40,341 nucleotides of DNA, from positions 1 to 40,341 of the forward strand of contig NZ_JXXU01000015.1 of NCBI RefSeq assembly GCF_000967495.1. Reading direction: 5' to 3'. This DNA comes from Vibrio neptunius (GTDB taxonomy: Bacteria; Pseudomonadota; Gammaproteobacteria; Enterobacterales; Vibrionaceae). Positions 19,134 through 29,283 of the stretch are shown here, piece after piece. Under the pieces are notes generated by a model. The model saw nothing but the letters and a program-made list of their open reading frames with translations, did not search any database and was not told the origin of the DNA. Every line of letters starts with the position of its first letter. Positions within the stretch are counted from its first letter, which is position 1. The position numbers and the translations under genes were made by a program.

Positions 19134-20003
19134 TTACGCGAATTGGCGCTGTTGTAATGGTTCTTGCTGTGTGCCAAACCACGTTAATTTTTCTGACAAA
19201 GACACCACTTCCCCAATCACAATCAGTGACGGTGACTCAGCGTCTTTAGCAAGGGTCGCCAGCTGTGATAGCTGACCTTTAAAAACCTTCTGACAGGATT
19301 GTGTTCCGCGTTCGATGATCGCAATTGGAGTCTCTGGGGAACGGCCATGCTCAATCAACTGACCTTGAATGTATTCCGACTTCATTAGCCCCATGTAAAT
19401 CACCAAAGTCTGGTTGCCACGGGCGAGCGTTGACCAGTCCATTTGGTCACTTTCAGCTTTAAGGTGACCTGTAATAAACATCGCTGTTTGTGCATAATCG
19501 CGGTGTGTAAGTGGTATACCTGCATAGGCAGTTGCACCAGAAGCGGCAGTAATACCAGGCACAACATGAAATGAAACGCCTGCATCTGCCAAAACTTCCA
19601 GCTCTTCGCCACCACGACCAAAGATAAATGGATCACCACCTTTAATACGTACAACACGGTGTCCTCTTTGAGCAAAGTCCACCAGTAGCTGATTGGTTTT
19701 GTCTTGGGGAACACTATGATGACCCGCTCGCTTGCCGACACAAACCAAGATCGTATCGCTTGGTACCAGTGCCATGATTTCATCGGAGACTAAATAGTCG
19801 TAAAGTACGACATCCGCCTGCTGTAAAAACCGAAGCGCTTTGATGGTCAGCAATTCAAGATCACCAGGACCAGCACCAATTAGAGCCACTTCGCCAGAGT
19901 TCAATACACTCTTACCAATACTCACGGTAGCAGAAGGCTGTGCTTGCGCGGCTCGTGGGTTGTGAAGTGGGAACTTAGAAATTGTATCCTTACTCGCCAT
20001 CAT
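19134..20003 (-). CDS. cobA: Uroporphyrinogen-III C-methyltransferase
   Basis: The enzyme methylates uroporphyrinogen III twice to precorrin-2, on the way to siroheme. The 289-residue protein has the SUMT signatures [15 protein letters not shown] (about 43-57), [13 protein letters not shown] and [11 protein letters not shown]. It lacks the N-terminal oxidase/ferrochelatase domain of CysG, so another enzyme elsewhere must finish siroheme. As first gene of the cys operon it couples siroheme supply to sulfite reductase demand. AAGGA precedes the start. The second ATG (20000) is equally plausible. Confidence 0.94.
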   Translation of the reverse strand: MMASKDTISKFPLHNPRAAQAQPSATVSIGKSVLNSGEVALIGAGPGDLELLTIKALRFLQQADVVLYDYLVSDEIMALVPSDTILVCVGKRAGHHSVPQDKTNQLLVDFAQRGHRVVRIKGGDPFIFGRGGEELEVLADAGVSFHVVPGITAASGATAYAGIPLTHRDYAQTAMFITGHLKAESDQMDWSTLARGNQTLVIYMGLMKSEYIQGQLIEHGRSPETPIAIIERGTQSCQKVFKGQLSQLATLAKDAESPSLIVIGEVVSLSEKLTWFGTQQEPLQQRQFA

Positions 20004-20261
20004 GTTGTTCCTTTCCTGTCGTTGAAAGCATTATGGCGCTCTAGTTATATTACCTGAAATTCTAAAATTTCATTTTTTATACCTTTTCATGATAAGGGCT
20101 AAATGCGATGTAAATAACCGTTGAACTTAGATGAGATCTGCTAAGCAGAACGGCATAAAGTAATCGCCCTATGTCACACTTTGCTACTGAGTAAAATATT
20201 CGTTGCACATCGTTTTGATACATTATGCAGCGTCTCACAATAACGCTATCGGAGCTTAAAA
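20004..20261. promoter_or_regulatory. Divergent promoter region between the cobA-cysC operon and cpdB
   Basis: This 258-bp gap must hold the promoters of both directions. Toward cobA there is A/T-rich DNA with an inverted repeat TGAAATT-N4-AATTTCA (20055-20072), a plausible CysB or other activator region. Toward cpdB there is a palindrome TCTGCT-A-AGCAGA (20137-20149). No convincing -35/-10 pair could be fixed for either gene. Confidence 0.5.
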
Positions 20262-22223
20262 ATGAAAGTCGCAGTGAACCCCCTTTCGATTGCTGTACTT
20301 GGTGGCCTGCTAACTATGGCTGGCCCTACTATGGCTGAAACGATCAAGTTACGTATCGTAGAAACCACGGATATTCACACTAACGTCATGGACTACGACT
20401 ACTACAAAGATAAACCGACCCAGAAGATAGGACTGACTCGTACAGCCACACTAGTGAAGCAAGCTCAGGCTGAAGTAGAAAACAGTGTGCTGGTTGATAA
20501 CGGTGACCTCATCCAAGGCAGTCCTATGGGTGACTACATGGCAGACAAAGGCATCAAGCCAGGTGAAGTACATCCTGTATACAAAGCCATGAACCAACTT
20601 AACTACGATGTGGGTAACATCGGTAACCACGAGTTCAACTATGGCCTAGAGTTCTTGGCTGAAACTATCAACGATGCTGACTTCCCATACATTAGCGCTA
20701 ACGTGTTCGACAAGAAAACCGGCGAACACTACTTCAAGCCATACATTATTAAGTCCCACACATTTAAAGATATTGATGGTAAAGAACACCAAATCAAAGT
20801 CGGCTACATCGGCTTCGTTCCACCACAAATCATGGTATGGGATAAGAAAAACCTTGAAGGTAAGGTGTTTGCAAAAGACATCAAAGAGACAGCAGAACAG
20901 CTTGTCCCTCAGATGAAAAAAGAAGGCGCTGATGTCATCGTTGCCATTCCGCACTCTGGCGTAGCATCTGACCCTTACAAAGTAGGTGCAGAAAACTCAA
21001 CCTACTACTTATCAGAAGTCAAAGGCATTGATGCAATCGCCTTTGGTCACTCACATGCGGTCTTCCCGGGTAAAGGTTTCGACAACATCCAAGGAGTCGA
21101 TAACCAAAAAGGTACCATTAACGGCGTCGCTTCGGTTATGCCTGGACGTTGGGGTAGCCACGTCGGTGTTATCGACCTAGAATTGAAACAACAAGATGGC
21201 AAGTGGTCAGTTGTGAAAGGTGAGGCAGAAGCCCGTCCTATCTACGATAAAATGGCTAAGAAGTCTCTTGCCAAAGCCGATCCTGACATGGTTAAAGCGC
21301 TAGAAACAGACCATAAAGGTACCCGCGATTTCGTTAACCAACCAATCGGTAAAGCAAACGACGTGATGTACAGCTTCCTAGCTCTTGTACAGGATGACCC
21401 AACCGTACAAATCGTTAACCTTGCACAGAAAGATTACGTTGAACGCTTTATTCAAGGCGACCCTGATCTGTCAGATATTCCAGTCCTTTCTGCAGCCGCT
21501 CCATTCAAAGCTGGTGGTCGTAAGAACGATCCCGCAAACTTTACTGAAGTCGAATCTGGTCAGTTGACGTTCCGTAATGCAGCAGACCTTTACCTTTACC
21601 CGAACACGCTTGTCGCAATGAAGGTCAAGGGTAAAGAAGTGAAAGAATGGCTGGAGTGTACTGCTGGCCAATTCCAACAGATTGATGTTAACAGCACTGC
21701 ACCACAGCAGCTGATCGACTGGGATGGCTTCCGTACTTATAACTTCGATGTCATTGACGGTGTTGAATACCAAATTGATGTAACTCAGCCAGCCAAATAT
21801 GATGGTGACTGTAAGCAGATCAATGAAGGGGCTGAACGTATTGTTGGTTTGACTTACCAAGGTAAGCCAATCGATATGGAACAAGATTTCCTGATCGCTA
21901 CCAATAATTACCGTGCCTACAGCAACAAGTTCCCAGGTACTGGCAGCGAATTTGTAGCGTTTGATTCTCCAGACGAAAACCGTTCTGTTATTGCGTCTTA
22001 CATCAGTCGAGTAAGTAAAGAGAAAGGCGAAGTAACACCAAGCGCAGACAACAACTGGACATTCGCGCCAATTAAGTCTGAAAACAAACTGGACATCCGT
22101 TTTGAAACCTCACCAAGTGAGAAAGCTGCGGCCTTCATTGAGAAGAAAGGCCAATACCCGATGAAACATGTCGCAACAGACGATGTGGGCTTCGCGGTTT
22201 ATCAGATAGATCTGCAAAAGTAA
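20262..22223 (+). CDS. cpdB: 2',3'-cyclic-nucleotide 2'-phosphodiesterase / 3'-nucleotidase, periplasmic
   Basis: CpdB hydrolyses 2',3'-cyclic nucleotides and 3'-nucleotides in the periplasm to scavenge phosphate and nucleosides. The 653-residue protein has a signal peptide ending at TMA (residue 25). A calcineurin-like metallophosphatase domain follows, with TTDIHTN (Asp37, His39), [22 protein letters not shown] and [10 protein letters not shown]. Then comes the 5'-nucleotidase C-terminal domain (about 380-600). GGAG precedes the ATG. It is a single gene ended by a strong terminator. Its product is periplasmic, so it should not act directly on the 3',5'-ADP made by CysH in the cytoplasm. Confidence 0.95.
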   Translation: MKVAVNPLSIAVLGGLLTMAGPTMAETIKLRIVETTDIHTNVMDYDYYKDKPTQKIGLTRTATLVKQAQAEVENSVLVDNGDLIQGSPMGDYMADKGIKPGEVHPVYKAMNQLNYDVGNIGNHEFNYGLEFLAETINDADFPYISANVFDKKTGEHYFKPYIIKSHTFKDIDGKEHQIKVGYIGFVPPQIMVWDKKNLEGKVFAKDIKETAEQLVPQMKKEGADVIVAIPHSGVASDPYKVGAENSTYYLSEVKGIDAIAFGHSHAVFPGKGFDNIQGVDNQKGTINGVASVMPGRWGSHVGVIDLELKQQDGKWSVVKGEAEARPIYDKMAKKSLAKADPDMVKALETDHKGTRDFVNQPIGKANDVMYSFLALVQDDPTVQIVNLAQKDYVERFIQGDPDLSDIPVLSAAAPFKAGGRKNDPANFTEVESGQLTFRNAADLYLYPNTLVAMKVKGKEVKEWLECTAGQFQQIDVNSTAPQQLIDWDGFRTYNFDVIDGVEYQIDVTQPAKYDGDCKQINEGAERIVGLTYQGKPIDMEQDFLIATNNYRAYSNKFPGTGSEFVAFDSPDENRSVIASYISRVSKEKGEVTPSADNNWTFAPIKSENKLDIRFETSPSEKAAAFIEKKGQYPMKHVATDDVGFAVYQIDLQK

Positions 22224-22244
22224 GCGTATGATATTGCTTTCAAG

Positions 22245-22270
22245 CCGCGATTTTTATCGCGGTTTTTTTT
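22245..22270 (+). terminator. Terminator of cpdB
   Basis: Stem CCGCGAT (22245-22251) with ATCGCGG (22256-22262), loop TTTT, then eight T residues. It lies 21 bp after the cpdB stop. Confidence 0.93.
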
Positions 22271-22341
22271 CATCAGAAGTTAGCGAATCGCACTTGATCG
22301 GTTAGAATTCTAAGCATGTTTTAGTTGATGATACAAAGTTC

Positions 22342-22911
22342 ATGCAGCCCACCGAACGCTTTATGGAACAGCTCCAAGCCACAGGCTTCAACCACGATGA
22401 GATAGACCAATTACTTGATTCTTCCCAACTTATTGAGCTCCCAACTCGACATATATTGCTTCATCAAGGCCAGCTAGCTGACGAGATCTTTTTCCTCATC
22501 GAAGGGATCTGCCACTCAGCCTATCTCACTGATAAAGGTAAAGAATTCAGCAAGGAGTTTTACTGGGAACACGACTGGATCATCGGCTTTGAAAGTTTAA
22601 TCAAGCAGCAACCGTCACCCTACCTGCTCGAATCTCTGACCTCTTGCGTCCTCTTCTCGCTTCCAGTCGAAACGCTTCGTCAATGGCGCAGTCAAAAACA
22701 TAGCGTGTATCTCAAGCTGCTAGAAACTCAGTTGATGTACAAAGAGAACAAAGAACGCTTTATGTTGTTATATACTCCAGAAGAACGTTATGAACTCTTC
22801 TGCAAGCACTATCCGCACTTACCTGAAAGACTGACTGACTATCAGATAGCCGCGTATCTAGGTATTACACCGATTAGCCTAAGCCGAATTAAAAAGCGAA
22901 TGCAAAGTTAA
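22342..22911 (+). CDS. Crp/Fnr-family transcriptional regulator
   Basis: The 189-residue protein has an N-terminal cyclic-nucleotide-binding-like beta-roll (about 25-120, with GQLADEIFFLIEG). A dimerisation helix follows, then a compact winged-helix domain ending in LTDYQIAAYLGITPISLSRIKKRM. It lacks the Fnr cysteines, and I cannot confirm the cAMP-binding arginine, so the ligand is unknown. The DNA-binding domain is short, as in small Crp-like regulators found beside transporters. It is followed 70 bp later by elaA and may be transcribed with it. The Shine-Dalgarno sequence is weak. Confidence 0.85.
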   Translation: MQPTERFMEQLQATGFNHDEIDQLLDSSQLIELPTRHILLHQGQLADEIFFLIEGICHSAYLTDKGKEFSKEFYWEHDWIIGFESLIKQQPSPYLLESLTSCVLFSLPVETLRQWRSQKHSVYLKLLETQLMYKENKERFMLLYTPEERYELFCKHYPHLPERLTDYQIAAYLGITPISLSRIKKRMQS

Positions 22912-22981
22912 CATTTGTTAATGCTGCCTAATTTCATCACTGTTAACTTAGCTCTACCTAACAACGAAACCGAGTAACGCT

Positions 22982-23434
22982 ATGATCACCTGGCAACTTT
23001 TACCTTTTGACCAATTGTCTGTCCATCAGCTCTACCAGCTTCTCAAACTGCGTGTTGATGTATTTGTCGTCGAACAAACCTGCCCCTACCCTGAGTTGGA
23101 TGGCAAGGATAACTTAGAGAACGTGTATCATTTAATGGGTTACAAAGACGACGAACTGGTTGCTTGCGCACGACTTCTGCCACAAGACGCTAGCTACCCT
23201 TCGGTCAGCATTGGTCGAGTGGCTACCCAGCAAACTCACCGCGGTGACGGGTTAGGCCATCAATTGCTCGAACAAGCTCTGTTAGAATGCGATAAGCTCT
23301 GGCCGGGACAAGATATTGAGATTGGTGCTCAGGAGCATCTGGAAACATACTATAATCGCCATGGTTTTCAACGTACCTCAGAGATGTACCTAGAGGACAA
23401 CATTCCGCACATCGACATGAAATTTAGTCGTTAA
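22982..23434 (+). CDS. elaA: GNAT-family N-acetyltransferase, ElaA type
   Basis: The 150-residue protein matches ElaA. It has the N-terminal LYQLLKLRVDVFVVEQ segment and acetyl-CoA-binding motif A (SIGRVATQQTHRGDGLGHQLL). The C-terminal region includes IEIGAQEHLETYYNRHGF. The substrate is unknown. It sits between the Crp-like regulator and an EamA transporter. The transporter begins 2 bp after its stop, so the two are translationally linked. Confidence 0.92.
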   Translation: MITWQLLPFDQLSVHQLYQLLKLRVDVFVVEQTCPYPELDGKDNLENVYHLMGYKDDELVACARLLPQDASYPSVSIGRVATQQTHRGDGLGHQLLEQALLECDKLWPGQDIEIGAQEHLETYYNRHGFQRTSEMYLEDNIPHIDMKFSR

Positions 23435-23436
23435 CT

Positions 23437-24300
23437 GTGGGTAAGCTTTCTCCTCAAGCCATAGCGCTGTGGCTACTCATTGCTGGTAATCTAGCGGCAT
23501 CACTATCAGATGTGATGGTCAAATTACTCGACGGCAATGTGAGCCCGTTTCAGTACATTTTTATTCGTCAGTTAATCTCAGTTGCGGTGATCTACCCTTT
23601 ATGGAGAAAAGAAGCACGAACAAAACGTCAGCTACATTCACCCAGTCTCAACATCTTTCGCGCTCATCTCGTTCTAATTGGTAGTGGCTGCATGGTGGTA
23701 GCCATCACTCATATGACATTAGCCAGTGCAAATGCCGTATTCTACGCTGCCCCTTTATTGATGCTGCCCATTTCAATGTTGATGATAGGAGAAAAACCTT
23801 CTCGTTCCAAAATGATCGGCACATTATTGGGTTTTGTTGGCGTACTGATTGTACTCAGACCTTCTCAATTTCATTGGGCCGCTCTTTTTGCTCTCGGTAC
23901 TGCAATTACTCTGGCGTTGTTTAATGTTTCAGCGCGTAAACTACCCGCTCAACAATCGATGATCAGCACTTTATTTTGGACCTCGCTACTCTCCCTTCCT
24001 GTTGCAGGCATTCTAGCCGCTTGGTCTTGGCAAGCAATCAGCGCCTCCCAATTGGGATTCATCGCCGCCGGTGCACTGCTGATTCTTATTTATAATGGGC
24101 TGGCGGTTTTAGCTTATCGGAAAGCGCCAGCTGGAGAGATAGGCTTAGCAGAGTATTCTGGATTAGTGTTTGTCACTCTGTTTGGAGTTTGGTGGTTTAA
24201 TGAAATTCCTGATTGGATTACCGCTCTTGGTATCACGCTAATCATCGCTCCTTTATTACCCATAAGACGACGATTTCGACGGCATGTCGTGAGCAGTTAA
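23437..24300 (+). CDS. DMT-superfamily (EamA) transporter
   Basis: The 287-residue protein is an inner membrane transporter with about ten helices in two EamA repeats (about 10-135 and 150-280). The start is a GTG at 23437, because the first helix (ALWLLIAGNLAASLSD) begins only nine residues in and no ATG precedes it. Substrates in this family include amino acids, metabolites and purines. Nothing here fixes the substrate. It converges on ytfB, with stop codons abutting at 24300/24301. Confidence 0.9.
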   Translation: MGKLSPQAIALWLLIAGNLAASLSDVMVKLLDGNVSPFQYIFIRQLISVAVIYPLWRKEARTKRQLHSPSLNIFRAHLVLIGSGCMVVAITHMTLASANAVFYAAPLLMLPISMLMIGEKPSRSKMIGTLLGFVGVLIVLRPSQFHWAALFALGTAITLALFNVSARKLPAQQSMISTLFWTSLLSLPVAGILAAWSWQAISASQLGFIAAGALLILIYNGLAVLAYRKAPAGEIGLAEYSGLVFVTLFGVWWFNEIPDWITALGITLIIAPLLPIRRRFRRHVVSS

Positions 24301-24894
24301 CTACTTACTGCGTCCAAATCCACCATCTGATAAACGGAAGAACATCACTGACGTTGAACGTTTTTCAAGCTGGAGAATATCTAACCTACCATCATCCGCG
24401 AGCTTAAAACGTACAAGCTGACCAGCTTTGATGTGGCTGAGTGGCTTATCGTTACCTTCAACGCGTACCAAGGCGTTTAAGTCAGCCATCGCTAAATCGT
24501 TATGACGAAACACTTGAGCGAGTGTGTCACCTTTTTTGACTGTGTATTCTTGCCATACTTCAGACTTCAAGTTTTCTTGTTCTTGGGAAGGCTGCTCGCT
24601 CAAACCTGTTGTATTTATGTCAACTTGCACACGCTGCTGAACTAGTGGCTCTGCTTGTTGCTGAACACTTGTAGACTCCGCGCTAGGGAAGATAATTAAA
24701 AGAAAAACAACAGGGACTAGGACCATAAGAGCACGTCGGTGGAGTATAGGTAAGCCAGACCAAGCGCGCTTTGCTTGATCAACGAGCCCTTTCCAATCCA
24801 CCTGTGAGATTTTTTGCTGCATTATCTCAACATAATCTACCTGCTTGGCTTTCTTCTTTCTACGATTCACTATGCTAGGTCTCCCAAAATCCAT
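24301..24894 (-). CDS. ytfB: YtfB/OapA-type LysM-like cell-envelope protein
   Basis: The 197-residue protein has a basic cytoplasmic N-terminus (RRKKKAKQ) and one membrane helix preceded by LPILHRRA. A Gln-rich linker leads to a C-terminal LysM-like OapA domain with EYTVKKGDTLAQVFRHNDL and ending FRLSDGGFGRSK. This matches E. coli YtfB, a cell-division-associated glycan-binding protein. As in E. coli it is divergent from fklB. The ATG at 24894 is chosen, although its Shine-Dalgarno sequence is poor. A GTG nine codons upstream is the alternative. Confidence 0.87.
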   Translation of the reverse strand: MDFGRPSIVNRRKKKAKQVDYVEIMQQKISQVDWKGLVDQAKRAWSGLPILHRRALMVLVPVVFLLIIFPSAESTSVQQQAEPLVQQRVQVDINTTGLSEQPSQEQENLKSEVWQEYTVKKGDTLAQVFRHNDLAMADLNALVRVEGNDKPLSHIKAGQLVRFKLADDGRLDILQLEKRSTSVMFFRLSDGGFGRSK

Positions 24895-25104
24895 GGCTAC
24901 AAGTATAAAAACGAAGCGCACTCTAGTATAGGAGTTTTCAATGTGTTAAGTGATGTTCAGGTCAAATTTGCCAACCTCAGCTTAAAAGTAAGACGTGAAT
25001 CTCACATTGTGATACTTGTTGTTGCATCCAAGCACGACCATTTCATCCCAACACTAATACTGGTATCCTGTCCCACCTAAATACATCAAAAGTAGAGAGA
25101 CATC

Positions 25105-25725
25105 ATGTCTGAAGTTAAATTTGAAACTGTAGAACAAAAAGCAAGCTATGGCATTGGTCTACAGATGGGTCAGCAACTGGCGGGATCTGGTCTAGAGGGC
25201 CTTAGCGTTGATGCAATCGCAGCGGGTATTGCTACAGCGCTAGTGGGCGACATGCCAGCTATTGAAATCGACGAAATCAACTCTGCACTTCAAGATCTAC
25301 ACCAACGCGCAGAATCTGCTCGTCAGGAATCAGCGAAAGCAGCGGCTGCTGACGGTGAAGCGTTCCTAAAAGACAACGCACTTCGCCCTGAAGTAACGGT
25401 TCTTGAGTCAGGCCTACAGTACGAAGTTATCACAGAAGGTACTGGTGAAATCCCGACAGCAGATACGCAAGTTCGTGTTCACTACCATGGTGAGCTGACT
25501 GACGGCACTGTATTCGACAGCTCAGTATCTCGCGGTCAACCAGCAGAGTTCCCAGTAACTGGCGTAATCAAAGGCTGGGTTGAAGCACTTCAACTAATGC
25601 CTGTTGGTTCTAAGTGGAAACTATACATTCCTCAAGACCTAGCATACGGTGAGCGTGGCGCAGGTGCAGCGATTCCTCCGTTCGCAGCACTAGTATTTGA
25701 AGTAGAACTACTAGACATTCTGTAA
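25105..25725 (+). CDS. fklB: FKBP-type 22 kDa peptidyl-prolyl cis-trans isomerase
   Basis: The 206-residue protein has a helical N-terminal dimerisation domain (about 1-85, [14 protein letters not shown]) and a C-terminal FKBP domain (about 100-206). The FKBP domain has [37 protein letters not shown] and [23 protein letters not shown]. There is no signal peptide, so it is cytoplasmic. GAGAG lies before the ATG. It is a single gene with its own terminator. Confidence 0.96.
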   Translation: MSEVKFETVEQKASYGIGLQMGQQLAGSGLEGLSVDAIAAGIATALVGDMPAIEIDEINSALQDLHQRAESARQESAKAAAADGEAFLKDNALRPEVTVLESGLQYEVITEGTGEIPTADTQVRVHYHGELTDGTVFDSSVSRGQPAEFPVTGVIKGWVEALQLMPVGSKWKLYIPQDLAYGERGAGAAIPPFAALVFEVELLDIL

Positions 25726-25751
25726 TTCGATACGAATCTAATATTGTTTGT

Positions 25752-25778
25752 AAAGCGACGCATAGCGTCGCTTTTTTT
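25752..25778 (+). terminator. Terminator of fklB
   Basis: A 10-bp stem AAAGCGACGC (25752-25761) with GCGTCGCTTT (25765-25774) has a 3-nt loop and then T residues. It lies 26 bp after the fklB stop. Confidence 0.92.
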
Positions 25779-26251
25779 GTCTACATTGGGTGTGTTTCGC
25801 TTTACCCTTAAAAAATCACTATGGCTAAAGCCCCAAGATTATTCCCAATAAACCTTGCAACGAACTTCCCAAGTTACTCGTTTCTCAACCAAGGAAAAGG
25901 AACCCTAACTCGAACACGTTAACTAGCGTTATTAGCCAAAAGCTATCGAACACGCAAAGTCAATCAGCGCTAACTGACCCACTAACCCACTATCTTGCGT
26001 ACAGCGATCAATGAACAAGCGCTATATCGGGTTTGTCGAGTTTGCCTCCACTAAATGGAATAGCCGATCAAATAGAATCCCTGAGTGCAGTAAAGGATAT
26101 TTTCACCAAGATAGGTCTAGATACATCAATAAGCGGTCAATTCACGCCAATCCATTAAAATACTTATCAGGACAAAGTACTAGCTCAGGGCTAATGACAT
26201 ATATTGAAGAGTTATGGAAAGAATAATAACAGTGCAACAAACAGTAGGTAC
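25779..26251 (+). pseudogene. Region of degraded coding fragments of unknown origin
   Basis: No intact gene is seen over 470 bp. One plus-strand frame (26015-26158) reads sensibly as GLSSLPPLNGIADQIESL, then SAVKDIFTKIGLDTSISGQF, before a TAA. The next frame continues as PLKYLSGQSTSSGLMTYIEE and then LWKE to a stop at 26226. Joined across one frameshift near 26150, this looks like the C-terminal part of a decayed gene. A 71-codon frame from 26011 uses the second frame throughout, but its first half looks non-coding. I do not recognise the family. Confidence 0.4.
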
Positions 26252-26280
26252 AAAAAAGCCGAGCTAATGCTCGGCTTTTT
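26252..26280. terminator. Terminator of the alpha operon (after rplQ)
   Basis: Stem GCCGAGC (26258-26264) with GCTCGGC (26269-26275) and loop TAAT. It has A6 on the left and T5 on the right, so it works in both directions. It lies 18 bp past the rplQ stop on the minus strand. Confidence 0.92.
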
Positions 26281-26297
26281 CGTTCTTACGAACCTGA

Positions 26298-26678
26298 TTA
26301 CTCAGCAGCTTCTTCAGCAGCTGGGCGATCTACAAGCTCAATGTAAGCCATTGGAGCTTTATCACCAGCACGGAAACCAGCTTTTAGGATACGAGTGTAA
26401 CCGCCCTGACGAGCAGCAAAACGTGGACCTAGTTCGTTAAATAGTTTTGCAACTACTTCGTTGTCACGAGTACGTGCAAATGCTAGACGACGGTTAGCAA
26501 CGCTGTCAGTCTTAGCTAGTGTAATCAAAGGCTCAACTACGCGACGTAGCTCTTTAGCTTTTGGCAAAGTAGTCTTGATAACTTCATGACGTACTAGAGA
26601 GCTAGCCATGTTGCTGAACATCGCTTTGCGATGTGAGCTATTGCGGTTGAGTTGACGACCACTCTTACGATGGCGCAT
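26298..26678 (-). CDS. rplQ: 50S ribosomal protein L17
   Basis: L17 is a large-subunit protein near the exit tunnel. The 126-residue sequence starts with the invariant [17 protein letters not shown] and ends with an Ala/Glu-rich tail. It is the last gene of the alpha operon, 26 bp after rpoA, and is followed by the operon terminator. Confidence 0.98.
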
Positions 26679-26704
26679 GACCTAATCCTTCTAACTAGTA
26701 TCGA

Positions 26705-27697
26705 TTAATCTTCAGCGATAGACGCTGGTGGCCAGTTTTCTAGGCGCATACCCAGAGACAGACCACGTGATGCAAGTACGTCTTTAATCTCAGTAAGAGA
26801 TTTTTTACCAAGGTTAGGCGTTTTAAGTAGCTCAACCTCAGTGCGCTGTACAAGATCACCGATGTAGTGAATCGCTTCTGCTTTCAAACAGTTAGCAGAG
26901 CGAACTGTTAGTTCAAGATCGTCTACAGGACGCAGTAGGATCGGATCGAATTCTGGCTTCTCTTCCTTCTCCTCAGGTACACGTACATCACGTAGATCTA
27001 CGAACGCATCCAATTGCTCAGCTAGGATAGTAGCTGCGCGACGGATAGCTTCCTCAGGGTCTAGAGTACCGTTCGTTTCCATGTCGATAACAAGCTTGTC
27101 TAAGTCTGTACGCTGCTCTACACGAGCTGCTTCTACAGAATAAGCAATCTTATCTACTGGGCTGTACGTAGCGTCAACCAGTAGGCGACCAATAGGACGC
27201 TCATCTTCTTCAGTATGGATACGAGCTGAAGCTGGAACGTAACCACGACCACGTTCAACTTTGATACGCATAGCGATCTCAGCGTTGTCATCTGTTAGGT
27301 GACAAATAACGTGTTCTGGGTTAGCGATCTCTACATCACCATCATGGGTGATGTCACCTGCAACCACAGGGCCCGAGCCTGATTTGTTAAGCGTAATAAA
27401 CACTTCATCTTTGCCTTCGGCAACGCGTACAGCCAAACCTTTAAGGTTTAGAAGAATTTCAAGAATATCTTCCTGAACACCTTCTTTTGTACTGTATTCG
27501 TGTAGAACGCCCTCAATCTCCACTTCTGTTACTGCACAACCTGGCATAGAAGATAGAAGAATGCGGCGAAGTGCATTACCTAGAGTGTGACCAAAGCCAC
27601 GCTCTAATGGCTCAAGAGTTACTTTTGCGTGTGTCGTGCTAACTTGTTCGATGTCAACAAGACGTGGCTTAAGAAATTCTGTTACAGAACCCTGCAT
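26705..27697 (-). CDS. rpoA: RNA polymerase alpha subunit
   Basis: The 330-residue protein has the N-terminal dimerisation domain (about 1-235, with [20 protein letters not shown]). A charged linker rich in Glu and Lys (around 235-248) leads to the C-terminal domain (about 250-325, with [14 protein letters not shown]). The C-terminal domain binds UP elements such as the one at 139-175 and contacts activators. It lies between rpsD and rplQ, as in other gammaproteobacteria. Confidence 0.99.
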   Translation of the reverse strand: MQGSVTEFLKPRLVDIEQVSTTHAKVTLEPLERGFGHTLGNALRRILLSSMPGCAVTEVEIEGVLHEYSTKEGVQEDILEILLNLKGLAVRVAEGKDEVFITLNKSGSGPVVAGDITHDGDVEIANPEHVICHLTDDNAEIAMRIKVERGRGYVPASARIHTEEDERPIGRLLVDATYSPVDKIAYSVEAARVEQRTDLDKLVIDMETNGTLDPEEAIRRAATILAEQLDAFVDLRDVRVPEEKEEKPEFDPILLRPVDDLELTVRSANCLKAEAIHYIGDLVQRTEVELLKTPNLGKKSLTEIKDVLASRGLSLGMRLENWPPASIAED

Positions 27698-27721
27698 TGT
27701 GTCCTCTCTTTAGTTTAAACC

Positions 27722-28342
27722 TTACTTAGAGTAAAGTTCGACGATCAGTTGTTCGTTGATGTCAGCAGATAGATCTGAACGCTCAGGCATACGCTTGAAC
27801 GTACCTTCCATCTTACCACCATCTACTTCAATCCAAGTTGGTTTTTCGCGTTGTTCAGCAACTTCTAGAGCTGCTTTAATGCGAGATTGCTGTTTCGCTT
27901 TCTCACGGATAGAAACAACGTCGTTAGCCGCAACTTTGAAAGAAGGAACGTTTACAACTTTACCGTTAACTAGGATAGCTTTGTGGCTAACTAGCTGACG
28001 TGCTTCTGCGCGAGTTGCACCAAAGCCCATACGGTAAACTACGTTATCAAGACGACCTTCAAGAAGCTGAAGTAGGTTTTCACCAGTGTTGCCTTTAAGG
28101 CGAGCAGCATCTTTGTAGTAGTTACGGAATTGTTTTTCTAGAACGCCGTACATACGACGAACTTTTTGCTTCTCACGAAGCTGAACGCCATACTCAGATA
28201 GACGACCGCGACGAGCGCCGTGTACACCTGGTGCGTTATCAATTTTACACTTGGTATCGATCGCGCGAACACCAGACTTAAGGAATAAGTCAGTGCCTTC
28301 ACGACGGCTAAGCTTCAGCTTAGGACCCAAATATCTTGCCAT
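27722..28342 (-). CDS. rpsD: 30S ribosomal protein S4
   Basis: S4 is a primary 16S rRNA-binding assembly protein and, in E. coli, the translational repressor of the alpha operon. The 206-residue sequence is full length, with [20 protein letters not shown] at the start and the S4 RNA-binding domain at about 96-160 ([20 protein letters not shown]). Its likely target here is the rpsM leader at 29132-29225. Confidence 0.98.
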   Translation of the reverse strand: MARYLGPKLKLSRREGTDLFLKSGVRAIDTKCKIDNAPGVHGARRGRLSEYGVQLREKQKVRRMYGVLEKQFRNYYKDAARLKGNTGENLLQLLEGRLDNVVYRMGFGATRAEARQLVSHKAILVNGKVVNVPSFKVAANDVVSIREKAKQQSRIKAALEVAEQREKPTWIEVDGGKMEGTFKRMPERSDLSADINEQLIVELYSK

Positions 28343-28369
28343 GATCTTTCTCCAGTAATCTAAAAAACG

Positions 28370-28765
<396 letters not shown>

Positions 28766-28777
28766 CTACCTTCCCGA

Positions 28778-29134
28778 TTATTTCTTGATCGGCTTACGCG
28801 GACCCTTACGGGTGCGAGCGTTGGTTTTAGTACGCTGTCCACGTAGTGGTAGACTGCGACGATGACGAAGACCACGGTAACAGCCAAGGTCCATAAGACG
28901 CTTGATGTTCATTGATACTTCACGACGTAGATCACCTTCTACAGTGTACTTAGCTACACCATCACGCAGTTGATCGATCTGCTCTTCAGTTAGTTCACTG
29001 ATCTTAACATCTTCAGCAATACCCACTTCAGCTAGGATAGCTTGAGAGCGAGTTTTACCGATACCGTAGATCGCTGTTAGAGCGATTACGGCATGTTTCT
29101 GATCAGGAATGTTAATGCCTGCTATACGGGCCAT
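28778..29134 (-). CDS. rpsM: 30S ribosomal protein S13
   Basis: The 118-residue S13 sits in the 30S head and contacts the P-site tRNA through its basic tail ([17 protein letters not shown]). It is the first gene of the alpha operon. AGGAG lies 7 nt before the ATG, inside the predicted S4-binding leader, so its initiation is probably controlled by S4. Confidence 0.98.
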   Translation of the reverse strand: MARIAGINIPDQKHAVIALTAIYGIGKTRSQAILAEVGIAEDVKISELTEEQIDQLRDGVAKYTVEGDLRREVSMNIKRLMDLGCYRGLRHRRSLPLRGQRTKTNARTRKGPRKPIKK

Positions 29135-29225
29135 TATTCACTCCTAAGTGTTTCTATAAAAGAATTAGCCGCAGCAAAGCCCGTTATGGATACGCTGCGG
29201 AATACTACTTCTTTTGCACGCAAAA
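29132..29225 (-). promoter_or_regulatory. Alpha-operon ribosome-binding-site leader (S4 pseudoknot operator)
   Basis: On the minus strand the sequence just before rpsM contains CGTATCC and AACGGGCTTT, closely matching the E. coli alpha-operon leader (GTATCC...AACGGGCTTT). A 7-bp stem (CCGCAGC at 29169-29175 with GCTGCGG at 29194-29200) encloses them. A second small stem CTTTTG/CAAAAG lies at 29211-29226. In E. coli this pseudoknot binds S4 and traps the 30S subunit. The same role is inferred here. Confidence 0.8.
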
Positions 29226-29255
29226 GGTAGGCCGAGGAATATACTCGACGCTACC
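29226..29255 (-). terminator. Terminator- or attenuator-like hairpin between rpmJ and rpsM
   Basis: GGTAG/CTACC and CCGAG/CTCGA pair into a long stem (29226-29255) with a 7-nt loop. In the minus direction it is followed by TTTTGC, a short T-run. It lies 28 bp past rpmJ and just before the S4 leader, so it may trim the end of the spc transcript or partially terminate there. Confidence 0.5.
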
Positions 29256-29283
29256 TTATATTTCAAGTAAAAATTTCTGCTAA

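Noticed and set aside
20646..21884. Long minus-strand and shifted-frame ORFs inside cpdB
   Set aside because: They are shadows of a well-conserved gene on the plus strand, with no start signals or known domains.
25821..25922. 33-codon frame MAKAPRLFPINL... after fklB
   Set aside because: No ribosome-binding site, no recognisable family, and it lies in degraded sequence.
26011..26226. 71-codon plus-strand open frame as a real gene
   Set aside because: Its first half looks non-coding, while the other frame reads better over the same DNA. There is no ribosome-binding site. It was kept only as part of a decayed region.
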